Positions 57,868-64,000 of a stretch of 64,000 nt of DNA are shown here, piece by piece. A model generated the notes under the pieces. The model saw only the letters and a program-made list of their open reading frames with translations, had not been told where the DNA came from and did not search any database. The DNA is taken from NCBI RefSeq assembly GCF_002104515.1, contig NZ_NBOE01000002.1:540343-604342 (forward strand), read 5' to 3'. The stretch's first letter is position 1. Each line of letters opens with the position of its first letter. The position numbers and the translations under genes were made by a program. Source of the stretch: Colwellia polaris. Lineage in GTDB: Bacteria; Pseudomonadota; Gammaproteobacteria; Enterobacterales; Alteromonadaceae.

Positions 57868-57990
57868 TCACAACTTTAGCGCCTTGCCTAAAAGCAGATT
57901 GTTTACGAAAACGATATTTAAGCCTCCGACTGACTAGTAGTTCGAGGCTTTGTTTTTTAAATACTATCAACTTTATAGTGAAGCTGTTTT

Positions 57991-60903
57991 ATGTCTACTC
58001 AAAATAATGACTCGTTATCTTTAGCTGAATTAGAGCAAAGACAAAATTTTATTAGCCGCCACATTGGTCCAAATGCTGAGCAAACGCAAGCTATGCTCAA
58101 AGACATTGGTGCTGACTCTGTTGACGCGCTTATCGACCAAATCGTACCTAGTGATATTCGTTTAGCTGATTTACCTGCTATCGAAGAAAGCAAAACTGAA
58201 GTGCAAGCACTAATCGACTTGAAAAAAGTTGCAAGCTTGAACAAGGTAAACGAGACATATATTGGTTTAGGTTACTACGGCACACTTACCCCAAACGTTA
58301 TTTTACGTAACGTGTTAGAAAATCCAGGCTGGTACACGGCTTACACGCCATACCAACCAGAAATTGCTCAAGGTCGTTTAGAGTCATTATTAAACTTCCA
58401 ACAAATGTGTATCGACCTAACAGGTTTAGACCTAGCGTCAGCGTCATTACTGGATGAAGGTACTGCAGCAGCTGAAGCTATGGCATTAGCGAAACGCGTA
58501 TCTAAAAACAAAAAATCAAACTTGTTCTTTATCTCAAGCGACGTATACCCGCAAACCATTGACGTAGTAAAACAACGTGCCGAAATGTTCGATTTCGACA
58601 TTGTTGTAGCCCCAGCTAACGAAGTCGTTAATCACGATGTATTTGGCGCATTATTGCAATACCCAAGTGCAACGGGTGAAATAACAGACATTAGCGATTT
58701 AATTGCTAAAGTACACGACAACAAGGGTATTGTTGCTGTTGCTGCCGACATTATGAGCTTAGTGTTATTAAAAGCACCGGGTGAGTTAGGTGCTGATGCC
58801 GTTATTGGTACAACCCAACGTTTTGGTGTTCCAATGGGTTACGGCGGGCCACACGCTGCATTTTTCACAACCTCTGATAAATTCAAACGTTCATTGCCGG
58901 GCCGTATTATTGGTGTATCGAAAGACACACGCAACAACCCAGCATTGCGTATGGCTATGCAAACGCGCGAGCAACACATTCGCCGCGAAAAAGCCAACTC
59001 AAACATTTGTACAGCACAAGTGTTACTAGCCAACATGGCAGCATTTTATGCGGTTTACCATGGTCCAAAAGGCTTAAAAACTATTGCGCAACGTATTCAC
59101 CGTTTTGCTGATATTTTATGTTTAGGTACCGCAAGTAAAGGTTTAACGCCAATTCACGCTAACTACTTTGATACGCTTACTTTTAACTTTTCTGAAGGTC
59201 AGTATAACAAAGACGAAATCGTTGCACGTGCATTAGCTGCTGGCGTTAACTTCCGTACAGACGTTGAAGGTCAAATCAGCATATCAGTAGATGAAACAAC
59301 AACGCGTGAAAAAGTACAAAACTTATTCAATATTTTATTAGGCGAAGGGCACGGTTTAGACGTAGCAGCACTTGACCAACAAATAACCGACAGTGGTCAT
59401 TCGTCAATTCCTGCAGCATTACAGCGTGAATCAGCCATTCTAACGCACCCAGTATTTAACTCGTATCACAGCGAAACTGAGATGCTACGTTACATCAAAA
59501 AGTTAGAAAACAAAGATTTAGCGCTTAACCACTCTATGATTTCATTGGGCTCTTGTACCATGAAACTTAACGCTACTGCTCAAATGATCCCAGTTTCATG
59601 GCCTGAATTTGCCAACATGCATCCGTTTGCACCTGTTGACCAAGCACAAGGCTACAAGCATATGATTGACGAGCTAGGCGACTGGTTAGTTGAGCTTACC
59701 GGCTACGACAATATTTCAATGCAGCCAAACTCAGGCGCGCAAGGTGAATATGCTGGCTTAATCGCAATTCACAAATACCACGAAAGTCGTGGCGATTCAC
59801 ATCGTAACATTTGTTTAATTCCATCTTCTGCGCACGGTACTAACCCAGCATCAGCGATGATGGTAGGTATGAAAGTCGTTGTAGTTGCTTGTGATAAATC
59901 AGGTAACGTTGACATGGCCGACTTAAAAGCGAAAGCAGAAGAGTTAGCCGAGAACCTTTCTTGTATCATGATCACGTACCCGTCTACGCACGGTGTATAC
60001 GAAACTACCATTGCTGAAATTTGTAACATAGTGCATGAACACGGTGGTCAAGTTTACCTTGATGGCGCAAATATGAACGCTCAAGTAGGTGTTACATCAC
60101 CAGGCTTTATTGGCGCAGACGTTTCACACTTAAACTTACACAAAACCTTCGCTATTCCACACGGCGGCGGCGGTCCAGGTATGGGTCCTATCGGCGTTAA
60201 ATCGCATTTAGCACCATTTTTGCCTGACCATGCATTGATCAACGTAAACGAAAACACCAAAGGTAACGGCGCTGTTTCAGCCGCACCATACGGTAGTGCA
60301 GGCATTTTATGTATCTCATACCTTTACGTTGCTTTACTGGGTAAAAAAGGTGTTACAGACGCAACTAAATACGCCATTACTAACGCTAACTACTTAGCAA
60401 CAAAACTTAGCCAACACTACCCAATTTTATATTCAGATAAAAATGGCCGTGTTGCGCACGAATGTATTATTGATTTACGTCCACTTAAAGTGGAATCTGG
60501 TGTTACAGAAGTCGATATCGCTAAGCGTTTAATGGATTACGGTTTCCATGCACCTACCATGTCGTTCCCAGTAGCGGGTACATTCATGATTGAGCCAACT
60601 GAATCTGAATCAAAAGTTGAACTAGACCGTTTCATTGAAGCCATGATGTCGATTCGTGATGAAGTACGTAAAGTTGCCTCAGGTGAGTGGACAAGCGAAG
60701 ACAACCCACTGCACAACGCACCGCACACACTAGCGGATATTACCGCATCTTGGGAACGTGGTTACACCATTCAAGAAGCTGTATTCCCAGTACCTGCGGC
60801 AGCAGCGAATAAATTCTGGCCAACGGTTAACCGTATTGATGATGTATATGGGGATCGTAATTTAATTTGTAGTTGTCCGCCTGTTTCTAGTTATGAAGAT
60901 TAA
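57991..60903 (+). CDS. gcvP: Glycine dehydrogenase (decarboxylating), P protein
   Basis: PLP enzyme that decarboxylates glycine and passes aminomethyl to GcvH. 970 residues, the single-chain type. The PLP lysine is in [51 protein letters not shown] opens it, and [32 protein letters not shown] is typical of P proteins. It ends the gcv cluster and lies next to the integron. Confidence 0.98.
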   Translation: MSTQNNDSLSLAELEQRQNFISRHIGPNAEQTQAMLKDIGADSVDALIDQIVPSDIRLADLPAIEESKTEVQALIDLKKVASLNKVNETYIGLGYYGTLTPNVILRNVLENPGWYTAYTPYQPEIAQGRLESLLNFQQMCIDLTGLDLASASLLDEGTAAAEAMALAKRVSKNKKSNLFFISSDVYPQTIDVVKQRAEMFDFDIVVAPANEVVNHDVFGALLQYPSATGEITDISDLIAKVHDNKGIVAVAADIMSLVLLKAPGELGADAVIGTTQRFGVPMGYGGPHAAFFTTSDKFKRSLPGRIIGVSKDTRNNPALRMAMQTREQHIRREKANSNICTAQVLLANMAAFYAVYHGPKGLKTIAQRIHRFADILCLGTASKGLTPIHANYFDTLTFNFSEGQYNKDEIVARALAAGVNFRTDVEGQISISVDETTTREKVQNLFNILLGEGHGLDVAALDQQITDSGHSSIPAALQRESAILTHPVFNSYHSETEMLRYIKKLENKDLALNHSMISLGSCTMKLNATAQMIPVSWPEFANMHPFAPVDQAQGYKHMIDELGDWLVELTGYDNISMQPNSGAQGEYAGLIAIHKYHESRGDSHRNICLIPSSAHGTNPASAMMVGMKVVVVACDKSGNVDMADLKAKAEELAENLSCIMITYPSTHGVYETTIAEICNIVHEHGGQVYLDGANMNAQVGVTSPGFIGADVSHLNLHKTFAIPHGGGGPGMGPIGVKSHLAPFLPDHALINVNENTKGNGAVSAAPYGSAGILCISYLYVALLGKKGVTDATKYAITNANYLATKLSQHYPILYSDKNGRVAHECIIDLRPLKVESGVTEVDIAKRLMDYGFHAPTMSFPVAGTFMIEPTESESKVELDRFIEAMMSIRDEVRKVASGEWTSEDNPLHNAPHTLADITASWERGYTIQEAVFPVPAAAANKFWPTVNRIDDVYGDRNLICSCPPVSSYED

Positions 60904-60932
60904 TTTTTTCAAAAATTTAGCGCTTTGATTAG

Positions 60933-60965
60933 AAAGGCGAACCAGAAATGGTTCGCCTTTTTCGT
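60933..60965. terminator. Bidirectional terminator between gcvP and the integron-side gene
   Basis: AAAGGCGAACCA and TGGTTCGCCTTT form a perfect 12-bp stem with a GAAA tetraloop, followed by TT and further T-rich sequence. It separates gcvP from the convergent 138-residue gene. Confidence 0.9.
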
Positions 60966-60966
60966 T

Positions 60967-61383
60967 TTATTTGCTAGAAAAAATATGCGCTACTATGGCA
61001 TCAATTTGTTGTGTGGTTGCCTGCCATGTAAAGTCCTTCATATATTGTTTTTTTGCTAATTCAGGTTGTATATAAGTAATATTGTTAAATTTATTAAGCA
61101 GATCAATAGACTGAAACTTTAATGCTGTGCCCTGTGCATATCGGTCTACATCTAATTGACCCTGTTTATTAAAAGGTATCAGTAAATAGTCACAATGAAG
61201 AATTTCAATTGCCTGACGATTTTCCATTTCAACATAAGATATTGAACACTTAACCTTCTCAGAAGCGTACTTAGGGAAACATATAGCCTTGTCGGCATTT
61301 AATAGGCGTTCGAATTTACGGTATGGAATTTTTGCTATTTTGCCGTACTGGTCAAAAAAGTGCACTCTTGGACTTATGCCCAT
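60967..61383 (-). CDS. Hypothetical protein directly downstream of the integron integrase
   Basis: 138 residues, basic, no membrane segment or signal peptide. Opens MGISPRVHFFDQYGKIAKIPYRKFERLL, has KCSISYVEMENRQAIEILHCDYLLIPFN in the middle and FTWQATTQQIDAIVAHIFSSK at the end. I recognise no family. It begins 13 bp after the intI stop on the same strand, so it is probably translated from the intI transcript and could be SOS-induced with it. Confidence 0.65.
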   Translation of the reverse strand: MGISPRVHFFDQYGKIAKIPYRKFERLLNADKAICFPKYASEKVKCSISYVEMENRQAIEILHCDYLLIPFNKQGQLDVDRYAQGTALKFQSIDLLNKFNNITYIQPELAKKQYMKDFTWQATTQQIDAIVAHIFSSK

Positions 61384-61396
61384 GAATTTCTCCTAT

Positions 61397-62359
61397 TTAT
61401 AAGTCAGATAAAGGGCTACGCACACCATTCGCACCAGCTTGCATAACATGAGTATATATTTGTGTTGTTCTAATGTCAGTATGGCCTAATTGCTCTTGAA
61501 CTGTTCTTATGTCTGCGCCTCGCTGTAATAAATGCGTAGCAAATGAGTGACGTAATGTATGACAAGTAACCTTTTTTTCTATACGCGCTTTCTTTGCCGC
61601 TTGTTTTACTACTTTCCTTATTGATGTTTCATTTATATGATGTCGTCTAAGCGCATTTACTTCAGGATCTATACTGAGTCTTTTTGAAGGAAACAAATAA
61701 TGCCATCCCAACTCTTTTCGTGCGTTAGGGTACTTCCTACTAAGTGCGAAAGGCAAATACACACCCTGATAGTCAGGGGTTTTAGAGTCACAGCTAAAAA
61801 GTAGTTCAACGCTATTTATTTGCATCTTTAATGCATCAATAAGCTCTTTTGCCAAAGTCACACAGCGGTTTTTCCCTCCCTTACCTTGCCAAACTCTTAC
61901 AGTATAAAAATCAAAGTCTATATCTTGTACTCGTAAACGAACAGCTTCCATTAATCGTAGGCCGCTACCATACATAAGTTGACAAATTAATTGATAGTTA
62001 GCGTCAATTTGTACAAGCAATGCTGATATTTCTTTTTGAGTTAATACCACAGGTAGTTTTTGCTGAATATGGCTTTTATTAAAGTTTAATTCCAATGTTA
62101 ATTCATTTTTAAGCACATATTTGTACATATACGATAAGGCATTCAATGCTAGTGCCTGTGTTTTAGGTGCGACATTAACGACATTAGATAAGTGTGAGAG
62201 AAAAGACTCAACCTCATGATTATGGCAAGTGTTAGGGTGTCGCTTATTATTAAAAATGATAAACGCTTTTATCCAATATAAATAAGACTCGATAGTGCGT
62301 TTAGCATACCTTTTTGTCCACATCTGCTCTTTAATATGGGTAAGAAAAAGAGAGCTCAT
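61397..62359 (-). CDS. intI: Integron integrase IntI (chromosomal type)
   Basis: Tyrosine recombinase that moves cassettes between attI and attC. All catalytic residues are present: GSGLRLMEAVRLR, HTLRHSFATH, LGHTDIRTTQ and the nucleophile in IYTHV. The extra IntI-specific region near residues 185-235 (YLPFALSRKYPNARKELGWHYLFPS) is intact. 320 residues, the same as Vibrio IntIA, which it strongly resembles. AAGGAT lies six bases before the ATG. A perfect LexA box lies 40 bp upstream. Confidence 0.97.
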   Translation of the reverse strand: MSSLFLTHIKEQMWTKRYAKRTIESYLYWIKAFIIFNNKRHPNTCHNHEVESFLSHLSNVVNVAPKTQALALNALSYMYKYVLKNELTLELNFNKSHIQQKLPVVLTQKEISALLVQIDANYQLICQLMYGSGLRLMEAVRLRVQDIDFDFYTVRVWQGKGGKNRCVTLAKELIDALKMQINSVELLFSCDSKTPDYQGVYLPFALSRKYPNARKELGWHYLFPSKRLSIDPEVNALRRHHINETSIRKVVKQAAKKARIEKKVTCHTLRHSFATHLLQRGADIRTVQEQLGHTDIRTTQIYTHVMQAGANGVRSPLSDL

Positions 62360-62398
62360 ATATTTATCCTTATTTATTTTGTTTCGTCATAAATTTAA

Positions 62399-62414
62399 CT
62401 GTATATTTGTACAG
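62399..62414. promoter_or_regulatory. LexA (SOS) box upstream of intI
   Basis: CTGTATATTTGTACAG matches CTGT-N8-ACAG perfectly. It lies 40 bp upstream of the intI start, where LexA would block the promoter. Confidence 0.85.
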
Positions 62415-62539
62415 TTTAGTGCGGTTTCCTGCTTTCATCCAATAAAAAGGAAATATTCTCGTTTATGTCTTTAACATAACGAAATGTTTTATGAGTAACT
62501 TATTGTAGATATTGAATAAATAAGGTATGTTTTGATTAT

Positions 62540-62609
62540 CGTAAAATATGAAAGAAGGATTTTTTCCTTGTTTAAACAAGGAATTTTTCCTCATAATAAG
62601 CTGTTAGCT
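62540..62609. other. attI region and cassette insertion point
   Basis: The crossover G/TTAGCT is at 62603/62604, shown by the complementary AGCTAAC at the end of cassette 1. Upstream lies a 20-bp palindrome around TTTAAA (62564-62583, TTCCTTG/CAAGGAA arms). The exact attI extent is inferred. Confidence 0.7.
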
Positions 62610-62659
62610 GTATTTTAAGTATGGCAATATTATTAAACTTTAGAATAAAAGGAGTTATT

Positions 62660-63055
62660 ATGAAAAAACTAATATTAATCTTAACACTGTGTATTTCTTC
62701 TTTTGTTTCTGCAAATGAATCTTCAGGTTCAACAGCAGCAAGAGAATGGCTTAACATAGTTGATGCTGGTAATTACTCGGAAAGCTGGCAAAAATCAGAT
62801 TCATTTTTTCAATCACAACTATCACAAAATAAATGGGATGCAGCCCTTAAAGGTGTTCGTGCTCCTTTGGGTAAAGTAAATTCACGTTCAGAGTTAGGTG
62901 CTAAAGAATACGCAACACTTCCTGGTGTTCCAGACGGTGAATATTTAGTTATTCAATTTCAAACCGACTTTCAACATAAAAAATCAGCAACTGAAACTTT
63001 AACGCTAAGTAAAAGTAGCGGTAAATGGCTTCCTGTTGGTTATTTCATTAAGTAG
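62660..63055 (+). CDS. Cassette 1: exported DUF4019-like protein
   Basis: 131 residues from the ATG at 62660, preceded by AAAGGAG. The signal peptide is MKKLILILTLCISSFVSA|NE. The mature part has AAREWLNIVDAGNYSESWQKSDSFFQ and WDAALKGVRAPLGKVNSRSEL, then beta strands (GEYLVIQFQTDFQHKKSATETLTL, GKWLPVGYFI), which fits DUF4019. Function unknown; probably periplasmic. It is the first cassette, hence the best placed for expression from the integron platform. Confidence 0.8.
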   Translation: MKKLILILTLCISSFVSANESSGSTAAREWLNIVDAGNYSESWQKSDSFFQSQLSQNKWDAALKGVRAPLGKVNSRSELGAKEYATLPGVPDGEYLVIQFQTDFQHKKSATETLTLSKSSGKWLPVGYFIK

Positions 63056-63070
63056 TATTGGTGTAGATAC

Positions 63071-63171
63071 AGCTAACAAGAATTTAAAGCGGGACTGCTA
63101 ACAGTTTGCTCGGTTCCGCTTCGCTACACATTTTAGCAAACAATTATCAGCCCCTTAAATGGGCGTTAGCA
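63071..63171 (+). other. attC1 recombination site
   Basis: 101-bp imperfect palindrome from AGCTAAC to GTTAGCA, with inner arms TTTGCT/AGCAAA and ATTTAAAG/CTTAAAT. Its left end is complementary to the start of cassette 1. Confidence 0.9.
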
Positions 63172-63503
63172 GGCACTACTTATTCTATTTATAAATGTGT
63201 TTGGCTAATTGGATATTTCTCAACAAAGGATTGGTGCTCTTAGCTTTCCTTCCTTTTTTGTGTTCAAGTTTAGTTTTTTAATTGATTGGTAAGCATTTTT
63301 GTTATTGTTTATCAATCGTGTTTTGGTGGGTAAGTAGTGCAGCGTATTTTTTGCTTCTCACTTCCACTAATTAAGTTTTTGCATGTTTGGTAATTATAGT
63401 GCGCTAAGTCACTTTGCTGCTAACAAGCAAATCAACGGGACACGTACAGTTTGCTCGCGCTCCGCGCATTGTAGCAAAATGTACTTAGCCCATTATTTGG
63501 GCG
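63166..63503 (+). other. Cassette 2, without a recognisable gene
   Basis: 338 bp with no credible ORF on either strand; the only frames are short or run through attC. It is T-rich, with GGTAAGTAGTGCAGCG near 63330. Confidence 0.75.
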
Positions 63504-63509
63504 TTAGGT
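63418..63509 (+). other. attC2 recombination site
   Basis: 92-bp imperfect palindrome from TGCTAAC to GTTAGGT, with TTTGCTCGCG/CGCATTGTAGCAAA arms. Its left end complements the start of cassette 2 (GTTAGCA). Confidence 0.9.
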
Positions 63510-63570
63510 GTTTCTCAAGGATTGTTAATAAACAACTAGTCCTGAGTTTAAATTATAAAAGGGAATTCGT

Positions 63571-63783
63571 ATGTTATTAGGTAAGAAAGTCGGAATTATT
63601 TCAGCAATTACAGGCCTATCAATTGGTTTGTTTTATGCTGTATCGCCAGTTATGTATAACTTATCAAATGGGCATATTTCTGGTCATGATGCAGGTTTAC
63701 AATCTGCGGTAATATCTACAGTTGCAGGTTTAAGTTTCGCAGCAATAGCTATCATTTCAAATAAACAGAGTAAAAACACCTAA
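63571..63783 (+). CDS. Cassette 3: small membrane protein
   Basis: 70 residues; AAAGGGA lies eight bases before the ATG. Two hydrophobic segments (VGIISAITGLSIGLFYAVSPVMY and AVISTVAGLSFAAIAIISN) flank a polar turn (NGHISGHDAG); the end is basic. No family is recognised. The stop codon overlaps the first bases of attC3, as is common in cassettes. Confidence 0.75.
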   Translation: MLLGKKVGIISAITGLSIGLFYAVSPVMYNLSNGHISGHDAGLQSAVISTVAGLSFAAIAIISNKQSKNT

Positions 63784-63881
63784 CAAGGCAATTCAACAAG
63801 GACAAAAAACAGTTGGCTTTTTGTTCACTACGTTCACCTATTTTAGCCAACCATTTTTTGCCTGTTAATTGGGCGTTGGTA
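63778..63881 (+). other. attC3 recombination site
   Basis: 104-bp imperfect palindrome from ACCTAAC to GTTGGTA, with inner arms AGTTGGCT/AGCCAACC. Its left end complements the start of cassette 3 (GTTAGGT). Confidence 0.9.
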
Positions 63882-64000
63882 TGACTCCCCACGTCAAGTT
63901 AAACCGCAAAATATCCTGCTTTTTTTCGAGCCATAATTTTTTCTCTTTTTAAGTTGAGTGAGTTAACGCATAGAATGAAGCAAGTAATTTCGTCGGTTAT
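63876..64000 (+). other. Cassette 4, truncated by the window edge
   Basis: Begins with TTGGTATG. No complete ORF is visible in the 125 bases present; its attC should start with TACCAAC beyond the window. Confidence 0.6.

Larger units (their letters stand above)
61397..64000. mobile_element. Chromosomal integron (continues beyond window)
   Basis: intI on the minus strand, attI near 62603, then cassettes 62604-63165, 63166-63503 and 63504-63875, with a fourth starting at 63876. Each attC left end (AGCTAAC, TGCTAAC, ACCTAAC) is the exact complement of the first bases of its own cassette (GTTAGCT, GTTAGCA, GTTAGGT), which proves the boundaries. It is inserted beside gcvP. Confidence 0.93.

Noticed and set aside
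62621..62659. Earlier ATG for the cassette 1 gene
   Set aside because: The ATG at 62660 has AAAGGAG and starts a signal peptide; the upstream ATG has neither.
63383..63580. 65-codon frame in the integron
   Set aside because: It runs from cassette 2 through attC2 into cassette 3 and has no ribosome-binding site, so it is a chance frame.

Overview
The window looks like the chromosome of a marine gammaproteobacterium of the order Alteromonadales, most likely Colwelliaceae (Colwellia/Thalassotalea type). The DNA is AT-rich. Many blocks keep known gammaproteobacterial gene order: purL/mltF divergent, rdgB-hemW-tadA, DUF4426-yggT-proC-yggS next to pilT-pilU, metK-rsmE-gshB-yqgE-ruvX, and zapA with the 6S RNA divergent from ygfB-pepP-ubiH-ubiI, followed by gcvTHP. 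The species assignment is an inference from gene order and protein resemblance; no database was searched.

Layout. 1-14.1 kb: 5'-truncated topA, a circularly permuted GTPase, a HIT protein, methionine gamma-lyase divergent from a TyrR-family regulator, a diguanylate cyclase, a double-receiver protein, yciH, etfBA and a divergent ETF-quinone oxidoreductase gene. 14.2-24 kb: exported and hypothetical proteins, a FapA-type protein, cinA, a periplasmic binding-like protein, a plant-like DapA, a pseudouridine synthase, an RraB-like protein and a nitroreductase of the iodotyrosine deiodinase type. 24-39.4 kb: purL, mltF, tadA-hemW-rdgB, an EamA exporter, the proC/yggS group and the twitching ATPases pilT and pilU. 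39.6-48.9 kb: a GGDEF-EAL protein, a DsrE protein, an AEC transporter, ruvX-yqgE-gshB-rsmE-metK and murI. 48.9-50.2 kb: four tandem 198-bp repeats just downstream of the 6S RNA gene, where E. coli has ygfA. 50.2-60.9 kb: zapA, ygfB, pepP, ubiH, ubiI and the glycine cleavage genes. 61-64 kb: a chromosomal integron with an intact LexA-boxed intI, attI, three complete cassettes and the start of a fourth.

Regulation can be read in several gaps. megL has a sigma-54 -24/-12 promoter with a TyrR-box palindrome about 86 bp upstream of the predicted start, and the divergent TyrR-type protein keeps the sigma-54-contacting GAFTGA loop. The etfBA/etfD gap carries two PsrA-type palindromes. The metK leader has three tandem MetJ-like 8-mers. 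intI has a perfect LexA box.

The least explained feature is the repeat array at 49.08-49.86 kb. Each unit has inverted arms, and on the 6S/zapA strand each has a perfect AGGAGG followed five bases later by an ATG opening a 12-17 codon reading frame (MRKRST-like). Other unusual items are an ORF-less integron cassette, a MITE/REP-like hairpin family with two copies about 53 kb apart, a 9-bp minisatellite, and a 15-bp coding repeat that extends the N-terminus of TadA.
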